64,000 nt of DNA from Nocardia cyriacigeorgica (lineage in GTDB: Bacteria > Actinomycetota > Actinomycetes > Mycobacteriales > Mycobacteriaceae), in the NCBI RefSeq assembly GCF_029868385.1, contig NZ_JARWNX010000040.1, forward strand, positions 1 through 64,000, in the 5' to 3' direction. Below the pieces are notes generated by a model. That model ran no database searches. It saw nothing but the letters and a program-made list of their open reading frames with translations, and had not been told where the DNA came from. Shown one piece after another: positions 1 through 8,946 of the stretch (positions are counted from its first letter, which is position 1; each line of letters opens with the position of its first letter). The position numbers and the translations under genes are program-made.

Positions 1-123
1 ATCCGCCAAATCCCGCTCCGACGGCACACCCACCGCCTGCCCACCCACCAACCCGACCACCAACACCGCAGCACCCGCCACCACCGCAGCACGCAACACA
101 CGACGCGAAACACTCCACCGCAT
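1..123 (-). CDS. N-terminus of an exported protein (cut by window edge)
   Basis: Only the first 41 residues are present; the gene runs off the left edge. They form a classic Sec-type signal: a basic start (MRWSVSRRVLR), a hydrophobic core rich in Ala, Val and Gly, and a small-residue region around GGQAVG. An AGGAAGG ribosome site lies about 7 bases before the ATG at 123, which supports this start. The mature protein is not visible, so its function cannot be called. It is transcribed leftwards, away from the rest of the window. Confidence 0.7.
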   Translation of the reverse strand, partial: MRWSVSRRVLRAAVVAGAAVLVVGLVGGQAVGVPSERDLAD

Positions 124-657
124 AACAAGCCTTCCTGAACGACAACATTCCAGCGAAGGTGCCGACCCGAATTTCGGCGACACCAAAACTGCGCCAACGG
201 TATTTGCGGCGGCGGCGAGTTCTCACGCGGAACGGCGGTCTCTGGAAACCTCACGAAAAACGATCACCGGGATTCGGCACGATGGACAGTCGGGAGGTCG
301 ATGTGTTGTGCTCCGGCGGTTGCGAACTCGGCGTGACCAGCGCTTGCGGTGTGCAGCGACCCGGATAGGTGCGTAGATGTGCCAGCGGCATGGTTCGGAC
401 CACGGAAACAATGTGTGCGGAAACAATTCCCGAATGGATACCGCTGTGAGCTGTACAGCCGCGGATTCGAGCCCTGCTATTTCCTGTCTCGTCGCGGATA
501 CAGTTGCTATCCCGGTGAAATCTGTTGGAGCAGGTCGGTCGCCGTGGCCATCGAGATTTCACAGTCAGAACACCCTTCGATGCCGAGACATCGACGGCGA
601 GCGCGCGATAGCGCGCTGCCCGGCGAGCATCAGGGGGAGGCAGGAGGCCGATGCCGG
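124..657. other. Intergenic stretch with no convincing gene
   Basis: About 530 bases lie between the leftward exported-protein gene and the small membrane-protein gene at 658. Several short open frames cross it, but their translations are Arg/Ser/Pro-rich and look like chance frames in GC-rich DNA. The segment should hold the promoters of the two flanking genes. I see no strong inverted repeat, operator or RNA structure. Confidence 0.5.
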
Positions 658-840
658 ATGTATCTCGCAAGCGTGTTCGTCACCTGGTTGACCTTCGCCG
701 CCCTTGGTGCGACCTCACTCTGGGTGGTGTGGGCGGCCCCGGTCTCCACCCGCGCCAAGGTGCAGCGCTCAGTGGGTCCCGTCTGCTTGCTGAGCGTTGT
801 GGTGATGCTGGTGTGGATGCAGTTCGCGGCCGGATGGTGA
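658..840 (+). CDS. Small membrane protein with two hydrophobic segments
   Basis: A 60-residue product with two transmembrane stretches: roughly residues 3-28 and 38-58, joined by a short basic loop (STRAKVQRS). The ATG at 658 is chosen because AGGAGG at 642-647 sits 10 bases upstream. An ATG at 651 in another frame is too close to that site and gives a shadow frame. I do not recognise a family. It converges with the gene ending at 850. Small two-helix proteins of this size are often hypothetical in actinomycetes, so the coding call is moderate. Confidence 0.5.
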   Translation: MYLASVFVTWLTFAALGATSLWVVWAAPVSTRAKVQRSVGPVCLLSVVVMLVWMQFAAGW

Positions 841-849
841 TGCGATGCG

Positions 850-1233
850 TCAGGATGCCAGTCCGCGCACCTGTTCCAACAGTCCGACGATCTGCTGAAT
901 CGTGTCGAGGTTCTGCAACGGCTCGGGGATCCGGCGGCGCAGCCGTTCCCAGCGGCTGGCGGCACCACTGATATCCGGTTCCGGCCGGGCCAGGTCGGCG
1001 AGGACATCATCCACATCGGCGGCGGAATCGGGTGCGGTGGCGAGTTGGCCGCGGAGGCGGGTGAGTTCGTCGCGGAGGTCGGTGAGCAGGGCGGCGAGCC
1101 GATCGGCGTCCGGGCTGCCGGAAAGTTCGACCGGACCATTGATCTGTCCGTTGTTACCGGAACCGCCGATATTTCCGGCGACCACCTGGCCGCCGGTGAT
1201 GCGGACCGAATGGTCAGGCGGGTTGTCGGGCAT
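850..1233 (-). CDS. Small helical protein with N-terminal Gly/Asn-rich motif
   Basis: A 127-residue product. Residues 16-31 read QVVAGNIGGSGNNGQI, a Gly/Asn-rich stretch flanked by beta-prone residues. The rest is predicted helical: a Leu/Arg heptad-like segment at about 43-62, an acidic linker, and a C-terminal helix around LQNLDTIQQIVGLLEQV. The layout recalls small DUF5955-like actinobacterial proteins, but I am not sure of that family. The start has a good AGGAG five bases upstream. It follows the 569-residue membrane protein by 8 bases in the same operon. That protein ends with a very similar motif, IIAGNIGGAGNSG, so the two products probably interact through it. Confidence 0.8.
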   Translation of the reverse strand: MPDNPPDHSVRITGGQVVAGNIGGSGNNGQINGPVELSGSPDADRLAALLTDLRDELTRLRGQLATAPDSAADVDDVLADLARPEPDISGAASRWERLRRRIPEPLQNLDTIQQIVGLLEQVRGLAS

Positions 1234-1241
1234 GGGGGCTC

Positions 1242-2951
1242 CTATTCCGTCGCGGTCGAGTTGTCGTCCGGGCCGGGCTGCACCGAGCCGGAATTGCCCG
1301 CGCCACCGATGTTTCCGGCGATGATGTTGGAGTTGTTGACGATCGTCGAGTTGTTGATCTGCTTGACCATATCGTCGAAACCCTTGGCGGCGATGCCCTT
1401 CTCGGTGAGATACCGATGCACCGCGTCGAGGGTGCGCCGCTCCAGGATCTTGAGGTAGCGGTCGCAGTCGGTCTCCTGGAAGAAGTTGTTGAGCCTGGTG
1501 CCCGCGCCGATTTCCCGGATGCTCGCCGCCGCGCCGAGTACCTGTGCCGCTTCGTCGGGAGTGGTCCAGGTGCCGCCGGGGCGGCGGCGGGCCATCATCG
1601 CGCGCACCAGATCGCCGATGCGGCTCGGCACGGTGGTCGGCAGTAGCGCCATGTCGGCCATGGCTGCCACGAGCGCACGTAGTTCCAGCATGTCCGGCGG
1701 GGTGTCGACGCGACGGAACGCAGGTGCGATGGGCGGCAGCACGAACGCGTGCCATTCCAGTACCAGCATGCGTTCCTCGCAGCCGACGTGCAGGAAGCCC
1801 GACACCGCGAGCTGGCGCGCCCAGCTCTCCAACCGGAAGCAACGGTAGTAGCGCAGCCACTCCGGTGACTTGTTGGCCAGATCGGCCCAATCCTGGGGGT
1901 TCAGCTGCGGCTCGATGCCCGCGTTCAGCCGATCCAGCAGCGGGCCCGCGGACGGGTTGTGCACGATATCGACCGGCGACAGCAGGGCCCAGCTGGTGAT
2001 TCCGAGATCGGAGAAGCGCCATCCCGGTGTGAGAGTGGGCGCTTTGCGCAGCTTCTTCAGGTCCTCGGAGACGAAGTCCTGGAGTTCGCGCGGATCGAAG
2101 CTCGGCACGAGGCCGACCGCATGCTCCGTGGCGTCGGCATCGTGTGTAGTCGTCTTCGAGTACAGCTCGAGCGCGGCCGACCACGAACGGACTCGGTTGC
2201 CCGCGCCGACGAACGGCTTGCGCCCGCGATAGACCACGATCTCGCCGGAGTCCTCCTGGGCCCGCCGCAGTTGATCCTGGGTGATGCGATGCAATCGCTG
2301 TGCGTACGGCGCGGACGCTTTGACCACCGCTTCTCGCGGCGCGGTCTGTGGTTGGTATCGCCCGTAGCCGAACCAGTTGGTGGCGACCTGCCACGGCAGA
2401 TAGTGCCGTGCGACGAGCACACACAGCATCGCGACGATCAGGGCCAGCGCGACCAGGACCAGCAGCACCGCGATACCCGAGCCATCGGAATCCGATGATC
2501 CGATCAGGAAGGCGCCGAACGGTACCGCGACCAGCATCGGAATCAAGACCCAGACGAAGGACAGCAGCCACCACATGATGGCCGTCGCCCACCAGCGTTG
2601 GCTCCGCCCGGCGAGGAAACCGCCGGGGCCCGACGCGCTGTAGGCCAGTCGTGACACGATCGCCGAGCACACCCGCCAGGTGAGCCCGGACGCCAGCCAC
2701 AGCACGACCAGTGGAAACGCGAGCACCGTGGTGACGGCGAGCAATCCCAGCAGTACGGCATTCACGGTCCTGCGCCGCGCCTGCGCCGCCAGCGCCTCCC
2801 GCAGCACGGTCGTCGCGTCCACTCCCGGCGACGGCGGGATCGCCCGTTTGGGCTCGGCCAGATACTCCTCGATCAACGCATCGGCCAGCCCGCCCTCGAG
2901 GTGAACCGCGGCGGCCAGATAGCGCGTTGGCTCATCGGTCGGCACAGTCAT
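1242..2951 (-). CDS. Multi-pass membrane protein with C-terminal Gly/Asn motif
   Basis: A 569-residue product starting MTVPTDEP. Residues of roughly 60-190 contain three or four transmembrane helices; about 370 residues after them are soluble and probably cytoplasmic. No enzyme motif is recognised. The last 40 residues hold repeated Asn-rich segments (NNSTIVNNSNIIAGNIGGAG) and an acidic tail. A near copy of this motif opens the neighbouring 127-residue protein. Upstream-membrane-sensor plus downstream-adaptor is a reasonable reading. The ATG at 2951 was preferred to a longer frame reaching 3089 because the extra residues look non-coding; the ribosome site is weak. Confidence 0.75.
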   Translation of the reverse strand: MTVPTDEPTRYLAAAVHLEGGLADALIEEYLAEPKRAIPPSPGVDATTVLREALAAQARRRTVNAVLLGLLAVTTVLAFPLVVLWLASGLTWRVCSAIVSRLAYSASGPGGFLAGRSQRWWATAIMWWLLSFVWVLIPMLVAVPFGAFLIGSSDSDGSGIAVLLVLVALALIVAMLCVLVARHYLPWQVATNWFGYGRYQPQTAPREAVVKASAPYAQRLHRITQDQLRRAQEDSGEIVVYRGRKPFVGAGNRVRSWSAALELYSKTTTHDADATEHAVGLVPSFDPRELQDFVSEDLKKLRKAPTLTPGWRFSDLGITSWALLSPVDIVHNPSAGPLLDRLNAGIEPQLNPQDWADLANKSPEWLRYYRCFRLESWARQLAVSGFLHVGCEERMLVLEWHAFVLPPIAPAFRRVDTPPDMLELRALVAAMADMALLPTTVPSRIGDLVRAMMARRRPGGTWTTPDEAAQVLGAAASIREIGAGTRLNNFFQETDCDRYLKILERRTLDAVHRYLTEKGIAAKGFDDMVKQINNSTIVNNSNIIAGNIGGAGNSGSVQPGPDDNSTATE

Positions 2952-3163
2952 GACAGTCTCGTGAACGCGTCCCGACCTCGCCCCGGAACATCCATCCAAG
3001 CCCCCTCGCACACGTGAATCGCTTGCGCCCCAGACGTTATCAGCGCCCGACGACACCATCCCCGGATTCACCGCCACAACTCCGCGCATCCCGGTGTGTC
3101 GCCCGTTTCGGAGTGTCGGCTGGGCCGGGAGTGGAACAGATCACGAAGAACCCTTGCTCAAAA

Positions 3164-3179
3164 CTAGAACGAGTTCTAG
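3164..3179. promoter_or_regulatory. KstR-type operator before the acyl-CoA ligase
   Basis: CTAGAACGAGTTCTAG is palindromic except for its two central bases and contains TAGAACGAGTTCTA, a full match to TNNAACNNGTTNNA, the published consensus of the sterol repressor KstR. It lies 46 bases before the ligase start and about 210 bases before the divergent membrane-protein gene, so it most likely controls the ligase. Confidence 0.75.
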
Positions 3180-3224
3180 CTTTGGAGGGGTATCTGTCGC
3201 GACGCGGGCCCGGAAGGCGCATGA

Positions 3225-4817
3225 ATGAATACTGATCCGCAGCTCACCGAGGTCGATCAGCTCCATCGGGAGCCGTTGGCGGTCGATATGCTCATCCGCT
3301 CGCTCGATCTGTATGCCGATCGGACCGCGGTGCACATCGGGGACGAGGAGCTGACCTATCGGCAGGTGCGCGATCAGATCAGCACGTTCGCGCAGGCCTA
3401 CGCCTCCCTCGGGCTCGGTGTGGGCAGTCCGGTGGCGATCCTGTCGGCGAATCGTCCGGAGGTACTGTTCACCCAGGGCGCCAATGCCGTCACCGGCGCC
3501 CGGTTCGCCGCGCTGCATCCGATGGGTTCGCTCGACGATCACGCCTACGTGCTCGAGGACGCCGGTATCGAGACGCTCATCTATGACCCGGACAAGTACG
3601 AGGAGCGGGCCGCACAGCTGGCCGAACGGGTGCCGGGGCTGAAGAACCTGCTGGCCTTCGGCCCGACCGAGGCCGGTACGGATCTGTTGGCCGCCGCGCA
3701 GGGTTTCGAACCGGCACCGTTGGTCGCCCCCGATGTCGCGCCCAGCGATACCGTCAGCCTCGCCTACACCGGCGGCACCACCGGTAAGTCGAAAGGCGTG
3801 ATGCTCAGCTTCCGGGGTGGTGCGACCCTGCTGCGCATCCAGATGACCGAATGGCAGTGGCCGAGCGAGGTGCGTTTCCTGGTCTGCACACCGCTCAGCC
3901 ACGCCGGTGGCGCGTTCTGGAATCCGACGAGCCTGCAAGGCGGCTCCATCGTGGTGCTGCCCGGATTCGATCCGGCCACCGTGCTCGCCACCATCGAGAA
4001 GTACCGGATCACCTCGACGATGCTGGTGCCGACCATGCTCTACGCCCTGCTCGACTACCCGGACCTGGACAAATACGATCTGTCGAGCCTGGAAACCGTC
4101 TTCTACGGCGCCTCGGCCATCTCGCCGACCCGGTTGGCCGAGGCGATCGAGAAGTTCGGCCCGATCTTCTTCCAGTTCTACGGCCAGGCCGAATGCCCGA
4201 TGACGATTTCGGTGCTGCGCAAGGAAGACCACGATCCGGCCGTGCCCGAGCGGCTGGCCAGCTGTGGCCGCCCGGTGCCGTGGCTGCATGTGGCGTTGCT
4301 CGACGATGAGGGCAACCAGGTGCCGACGGGGGAGCCCGGCGAGATCTGCGTCCGCGGCCCGCTGGTGATGAAGGGCTATCTGAACAAGCCGGAGCAGACC
4401 GCCGAGGCCACCGAACACGAGTGGCTGCACACCGGTGACATCGCCCGCCGCGATGCCGACGGCTTCCTCTACATCGTCGACCGCAAGAAGGACATGATCG
4501 TCTCCGGCGGCTTCAACGTCTACCCGCGTGAGGTGGAAGACGTGCTGTCCGCCCATCCCGCCGTGAGCGCGGCGGCGGTCATCGGTGTGCCCGATGACAA
4601 ATGGGGTGAGGCCGTGAAGGCGGTCGTGGTGCTGCGTGCGGGCCGTGAGGTGGCGGTGGCGGAACTCCAGGCGTTGGTGAAGGAGCGCAAGGGCGCGGTA
4701 TACACGCCCAAGACAGTCGATTTCGCCGACAGCATCCCGCTCAGCCCGCTGGGCAAGCCGGACAAGAAGGCGTTGCGTGCGCAGTACTGGGGTGCTGGTG
4801 CCCGCCAGGTGAACTGA
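3225..4817 (+). CDS. Acyl-CoA ligase (FadD8-like AMP-forming synthetase)
   Basis: A 530-residue ANL-superfamily enzyme that would activate a carboxylic acid with ATP and CoA. The P-loop motif YTGGTTGKSKG lies near residues 181-191. The adenylate motif is YGQAE, the hinge region is LHTGDIARRDADGF, and the C-terminal catalytic lysine lies in PLSPLGKPDKK. Length is normal for the family. The ATG at 3225 has GGAAGG seven bases upstream; an ATG at 3221 stops after four codons. The KstR-type operator just upstream suggests a substrate from sterol or long-chain lipid breakdown. The gene converges with the TetR gene only 4 bases away. Substrate is not visible in the sequence. Confidence 0.9.
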   Translation: MNTDPQLTEVDQLHREPLAVDMLIRSLDLYADRTAVHIGDEELTYRQVRDQISTFAQAYASLGLGVGSPVAILSANRPEVLFTQGANAVTGARFAALHPMGSLDDHAYVLEDAGIETLIYDPDKYEERAAQLAERVPGLKNLLAFGPTEAGTDLLAAAQGFEPAPLVAPDVAPSDTVSLAYTGGTTGKSKGVMLSFRGGATLLRIQMTEWQWPSEVRFLVCTPLSHAGGAFWNPTSLQGGSIVVLPGFDPATVLATIEKYRITSTMLVPTMLYALLDYPDLDKYDLSSLETVFYGASAISPTRLAEAIEKFGPIFFQFYGQAECPMTISVLRKEDHDPAVPERLASCGRPVPWLHVALLDDEGNQVPTGEPGEICVRGPLVMKGYLNKPEQTAEATEHEWLHTGDIARRDADGFLYIVDRKKDMIVSGGFNVYPREVEDVLSAHPAVSAAAVIGVPDDKWGEAVKAVVVLRAGREVAVAELQALVKERKGAVYTPKTVDFADSIPLSPLGKPDKKALRAQYWGAGARQVN

Positions 4818-4821
4818 GGTA

Positions 4822-5472
4822 TCAGCGATCCGGCGGCCCGGCCAGGATCGCGGTGACCATATCGATCAGCTCCTGGAGTACTTCCTCGGACGTCAGCCGG
4901 GTCCCGCTGAGTGCGAGCATATCGCGCAGCCCGTCGAGATCACCGAGCGCCTGGAAGGTCAGGCTCATGGCCTGGGTCAGCCGGAAACGGATGGTCCGGG
5001 CGGGGACCTCGGGATAGATCGCGCCGAGCAGCGTGGTGAACCGCCGCGCCTGCGGTGCGAAACCATCGGTGATCCGCGACAGCGCCGGATGACGGCTGCC
5101 GATGATCCCCGCGACGATGGTGACCCACGCGGTGGCACCCGCCGCGACCTGTTCGGCGACCGGTCGAACGAACGCTTCGGCCAGGCTGCGCGCCGAGGGA
5201 TCACCGGAAGCCTCGATGCTGTCGAGCAATTCGGCGCGTCGATGCGAGACCTCGCCCCCTCGCTGGTCGAGCAGAGCCTCGACCAGCGCGTCCTTGGAAC
5301 CGAAGTGATAGTGCACCGAGGCCACATTCGCGCCCGCCGCCGACATCACCGCCCGCAGCGACACCGCATCGATCCCGCGTTCGGCGAACAGTCGTTCGGC
5401 GGCCAGGATCAGGCGTCGATCGGTGGGCAGCCCGGCATCCGGCGCGGCCTCGGCGGGTAGTCCTCGGGTCAC
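4822..5472 (-). CDS. TetR-family regulator closing the sterol aldolase operon
   Basis: A 216-residue product. The N-terminal helix-turn-helix covers about residues 18-65, with the typical end motif NVASVHYHFGSKDALV. The remainder is an all-helical ligand-binding domain of the size usual for TetR repressors. Start is GTG at 5472 with AGGG upstream. It lies 9 bases after the SCP-x thiolase gene on the same strand, so it is probably the last gene of the six-gene operon starting at 9894. It may sense an acyl-CoA intermediate of that pathway. The inverted repeat at 9988-10016 is a candidate target; this is inference. Confidence 0.85.
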   Translation of the reverse strand: MTRGLPAEAAPDAGLPTDRRLILAAERLFAERGIDAVSLRAVMSAAGANVASVHYHFGSKDALVEALLDQRGGEVSHRRAELLDSIEASGDPSARSLAEAFVRPVAEQVAAGATAWVTIVAGIIGSRHPALSRITDGFAPQARRFTTLLGAIYPEVPARTIRFRLTQAMSLTFQALGDLDGLRDMLALSGTRLTSEEVLQELIDMVTAILAGPPDR

Positions 5473-5481
5473 GTGCGCACC

Positions 5482-6681
5482 CTAATCGAGTGGTGCGGGC
5501 GCACCGTAGAGCGTCACTACGCAGGCCCCGCCGAGACCGAGATTGTGCGCCAGGGCGTGGCGTGCGCCGTCGACCTGCCGCGGCCCGGCCTCGCCACGCA
5601 ACTGCCAGGTGAGTTCGGCGCATTGCGCCAGACCGGTCGCGCCGAGCGGATGGCCTTTGGAGATCAGACCACCCGACGGATTGACCACCCAGCGGCCGCC
5701 GTAGGTCGTCGCACCGGCCTCGATCAACGCGCCCGATTCGCCGGGTGCGCACATGCCGAGCGATTCGTAGGTGATCAGTTCGTTGATCGAGAAGCAGTCG
5801 TGCAATTCGATCACGTCGACCTCGTCGATACCGACACCGGTCGCCGCGAACACCTCCTGCGCCGCCTTCCGCGTCATCGGCGCACCCACCACATCGATCA
5901 TGGATTCGGTGGCGAACGACGAGGTGTCATCGGTGGCGAGGGACTGTCCGAGGATCTCCACGGCGCGGTCGGCGAGCCCGTGTTTCCGGACGAACGCCTC
6001 ACCGACCACGACCGCCGCCGCGGAACCGTCCGACATGGGTGAGCATTGCGAGCGGGTCAGCGGATCGTGCACTGGTTTGTCGCCGAGCACCTGTTCGAGC
6101 GAGTACGGGTCCTGGAACTGCGCGTAGGGGTTGCGGGTCGAATGCTCGTGGTTCTTCACCGCGACCCCGGCGAGTTGTTCGCGGGTCGTACCGTAGCGGC
6201 GCATGTGCTCGGCGGCCGCGGCGCCGAAGAACTGGGCCGTCAGCGGTGCCTTACCGAATCCGTTGGTGGACTTCAGGACCGCGATATGGCGGTCGATGGT
6301 GGTGACGCCGGGGTTGCCGGTGCCTGCCATGGCCTCCTTGGTCATCTGCTCGAAGCCGACGGCCAATGCCACCTCGACCAGACCGGCCTGCACCCATTCG
6401 CGGGCGAGCATCAGCGCGGTCGAGCCGGTGGCGCAGTTGTTGTTGACATTGACCATCGGAATCCCGGTGAGCCCCACATCGTAGAGCGCCCGCTGCCCCG
6501 CCGTGGACGGCTGGAAAACGTAACCGACAGCAGCCCGCTGCACCTGGTCGTAGTCGATGCCGGCGTCGGCCAGTGCCGCGCCCACCGCTTCGGCGACCAT
6601 ATCCGGGTACTGCCAGTCCCGGCTGGCGATCTTCTCGAACTTCGTCATCCCGACGCCGATGACGAACACACGCTGACTCAT
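5482..6681 (-). CDS. SCP-x / Ltp1-type thiolase
   Basis: A 399-residue thiolase-superfamily protein of the sterol-carrier-protein-X class. The nucleophile is Cys83 in NNNCATGSTA. The HDCFSINE motif, the GHPLGATG motif with its histidine, and a C-terminal GLGGACV cysteine are all present, so this enzyme should be an active thiolase cleaving a 3-oxoacyl-CoA. No SCP2 domain is fused, as in mycobacterial Ltp1. Start ATG 6681 has GAGGAG eight bases before it. It lies 43 bases downstream of the Ltp3-like gene and 9 bases upstream of the TetR gene, in one operon. In contrast to its two neighbours it keeps all catalytic residues, so it probably performs the thiolytic step while they perform a retro-aldol step. 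Confidence 0.88.
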   Translation of the reverse strand: MSQRVFVIGVGMTKFEKIASRDWQYPDMVAEAVGAALADAGIDYDQVQRAAVGYVFQPSTAGQRALYDVGLTGIPMVNVNNNCATGSTALMLAREWVQAGLVEVALAVGFEQMTKEAMAGTGNPGVTTIDRHIAVLKSTNGFGKAPLTAQFFGAAAAEHMRRYGTTREQLAGVAVKNHEHSTRNPYAQFQDPYSLEQVLGDKPVHDPLTRSQCSPMSDGSAAAVVVGEAFVRKHGLADRAVEILGQSLATDDTSSFATESMIDVVGAPMTRKAAQEVFAATGVGIDEVDVIELHDCFSINELITYESLGMCAPGESGALIEAGATTYGGRWVVNPSGGLISKGHPLGATGLAQCAELTWQLRGEAGPRQVDGARHALAHNLGLGGACVVTLYGAPAPLD

Positions 6682-6724
6682 TGCTCTTCTCCTCGACAAC
6701 GCCGTACGCGTTGATATGTGGTGA

Positions 6725-7879
6725 TCATCGGGCCGGTCGCTCGCTGCCGACGACCCACAGGGCATGGAATTGCGACGCACCGCCCATGGCGTGCCCGATG
6801 GCGCGCCGGGCCCCCGGCACCTGATGCGCGCCCGCGGTCCCTCGGACCTGCAATGCCGCTTCGGCGAACCGCAACAGCCCGGTGGCCCCGGTCGGATTCC
6901 CCGACAGCACCCCACCCGACGGGTTGACCGGCAGCTCGCCGCCGAAGGCGGTGCGACCGGAGTCGACCATCTTCCAGCCCGCCCCGATCTCGGCCAGGCC
7001 GATATTCTCCAGCCACATCGGCTCGTACCAGCTGTAGGGGATGTACAGCTCGGCGGTGTCGATCTCGCGGGCCGGATCGGTGATCCCCGCCTGCCGATAG
7101 GCTTCGGCCGCGCATTGTCTGCCCGCTTCGGGGTTCACCTCGTCGCGTCCGGCGAAATGGCCGGTCTCGGTGCGCCAGGCCATCCCGTGGATCCAGGCGG
7201 GTGGTCGCGGATTGCCTTCGGCGTCGGCTTCGCCCGCGATGACCACTGCGCACGATCCATCCGAGGACGGGCACGATTCCAGATACCGGATCGGATCCCA
7301 CAGCATCGGTGAATCACGCACCTGCTCCACGGTGATATCCGGGCGCTGGATATGCGCGTACGGATTGCGTGTCGCATTGAGCCGATGATTGACCGCGACC
7401 TGCCAGCCGATATGTTCCGGCGCGCCCGACCGGCGGATGTACTCGCGGATGACCGGCGCGAAATGTCCGCCCGCGCCGGCGCCGAGATTGGCGCTGAACG
7501 GCAGACCGCGCGAGAGCGCCCAGGTGAAATCGCCCTCGGATTCCTTCGAATACGCGACCACGAGCACCCGCCGGGCCAATCCGGCCTGCACCAGATGCGC
7601 GCCGTAGATGGCGGCGTGCCCGCCGACGCTGCCGCCGGTGAAGACGCGGGTGACCGGCAGGCCGCGTGCACCCATGGCGTCGGCCAGGTACAGCTCGGGG
7701 TTCATCACACCGTCGAACAGATCCGGGGTCTTCGACAGCACGATGGCATCGATATCGCTGTGTTCGAGTCCGGCGTCGGCCAGTGCGGCGTCCACCGATT
7801 CGCGCACCAGCGCACCAATGGTGACCTCGCGTTTCTTGGCCTGTGTGCTCTGTCCGATGCCGATGACCGCGGTTCTCAT
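6725..7879 (-). CDS. ltp3: Ltp3-like thiolase-fold aldolase
   Basis: A 384-residue thiolase-fold protein. The nucleophilic cysteine is replaced (TGGSVGGHAA), and the usual GHP motif reads SGNPTGATG, so it cannot be a normal thiolase. This degeneracy, the size, and the order DUF35-Ltp4-Ltp3 match M. tuberculosis Rv3521-Rv3523. In Rhodococcus rhodochrous, ltp3 and ltp4 products are aldol-lyases for C24-branched sterol side chains (beta-sitosterol, campesterol). Its start overlaps the stop of the Ltp4-like gene by the sequence ATGA, implying translational coupling. The gene symbol is by analogy of motif and order, not by alignment. Confidence 0.75.
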   Translation of the reverse strand: MRTAVIGIGQSTQAKKREVTIGALVRESVDAALADAGLEHSDIDAIVLSKTPDLFDGVMNPELYLADAMGARGLPVTRVFTGGSVGGHAAIYGAHLVQAGLARRVLVVAYSKESEGDFTWALSRGLPFSANLGAGAGGHFAPVIREYIRRSGAPEHIGWQVAVNHRLNATRNPYAHIQRPDITVEQVRDSPMLWDPIRYLESCPSSDGSCAVVIAGEADAEGNPRPPAWIHGMAWRTETGHFAGRDEVNPEAGRQCAAEAYRQAGITDPAREIDTAELYIPYSWYEPMWLENIGLAEIGAGWKMVDSGRTAFGGELPVNPSGGVLSGNPTGATGLLRFAEAALQVRGTAGAHQVPGARRAIGHAMGGASQFHALWVVGSERPAR

Positions 7880-8946
7880 CGGTCTCCCTCCAGCAGGCAG
7901 ATCAGATTCTGTTGCAGCGCGGGCCCATTGGTGGCGTGGGCGAGGGTGCGGTCGGCGCGACCGTCCAGGATGTGCTGTGCGGCTTCGCCGATCCGGATCA
8001 ACCCGGTCGCGGTCGCCGGACGTCCCGTCAGCGGGCCACCGCCCGGATTGATGCGGGCGCGGTGCAGGTCGAGCGTGGTGGCGAGCAGTGGTTCCTGATG
8101 GCTGTATTCGCAATGCAATTCGGCGATATCGACCCTGTCCGGACCGAACCCGGCGAGTTCGGCGGCACGGGCGGCCGCGGTGCGGACCGTGTCGGCGCGG
8201 GTGAGATCACGGGTGCCCGGATAGTGGCCGTCCATCCGATGATCGGCGCCGCGCACCCACGCGGGTCGGGACGCGAGCCCACGTGCGGAGGCACCCGCGG
8301 CGAGCACCACGACCGCCGCCGCGTCGCCGACCGGCGCCACATCGTGGGCCCGCAGCGGCGAGGTGATATAGGGCGCGTCGAGCAGCTGATCGATCGAGTA
8401 TTCGCCGGCAATCTGCGCGGCCGGATTGCCGATGGCCGACGCGAGGCTGCGCGAGACCACCTCGGCCAGCTGCCGTTCGCTCACCGCACCCGCCTCGATG
8501 AGCGCCGCGGCCTGTAGCGCCGCGATGGCATCGCGATGCGGGCGCAGCGGCGCGAGGACATAGGGGTCGAGCTGGGCGGCCATCACCTGATCGAGATCGC
8601 GCGGTAAGGACCCGCGGCCGATGCCGTAGACGACGGCGATATCGCCCTCGCCGAGCTGCAACCAGCTCCAGGCCTCATAGAACGCCCACGCGGCGTCCAT
8701 CTCCACATGCGATTCCGAGATCGGTGGCCACGCGCCGACCGCGTCGAGCGATTCGATGTACGCGAAGGTGCGTCCCTCGAAGAAATCGTGGCTGCCGGAG
8801 GTGAAGAAATCCACCTCGTCACGGGTGATTCCGGCGGTGTCGAGCGCGCGGCGGATCACCGGCAGCAGGATCTCGGCCATATCGTGGCGGCGATCAGCGG
8901 CCGTGCACGGCGACTGAGCGAAGGCGACGATTCCGACCTCACGCAT
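7876..8946 (-). CDS. ltp4: Ltp4-like thiolase-fold aldolase
   Basis: A 356-residue thiolase-fold protein, very close to the length I recall for mycobacterial Ltp4. It lacks the active cysteine: the nucleophile region reads VEMDAAWAFYEAW. The C-terminal catalytic motif is also changed (GPLTGRPATATG). It should act as one partner of a DUF35-dependent retro-aldolase on a 17-hydroxy or 24-hydroxy acyl-CoA from sterols. It overlaps the preceding DUF35 gene by 8 bases and the Ltp3-like gene by 4, so the four proteins are likely made in fixed ratio. Activity in sterol degradation is known for the family, not shown here. Confidence 0.75.
   Translation of the reverse strand: MREVGIVAFAQSPCTAADRRHDMAEILLPVIRRALDTAGITRDEVDFFTSGSHDFFEGRTFAYIESLDAVGAWPPISESHVEMDAAWAFYEAWSWLQLGEGDIAVVYGIGRGSLPRDLDQVMAAQLDPYVLAPLRPHRDAIAALQAAALIEAGAVSERQLAEVVSRSLASAIGNPAAQIAGEYSIDQLLDAPYITSPLRAHDVAPVGDAAAVVVLAAGASARGLASRPAWVRGADHRMDGHYPGTRDLTRADTVRTAAARAAELAGFGPDRVDIAELHCEYSHQEPLLATTLDLHRARINPGGGPLTGRPATATGLIRIGEAAQHILDGRADRTLAHATNGPALQQNLICLLEGDR

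Noticed and set aside
3141..4556. Long leftward open frame opposite the acyl-CoA ligase
   Set aside because: It mirrors the ligase codons in high-GC DNA; translation is His/Arg/Gln-rich with no motif, while the plus strand has every ligase motif.
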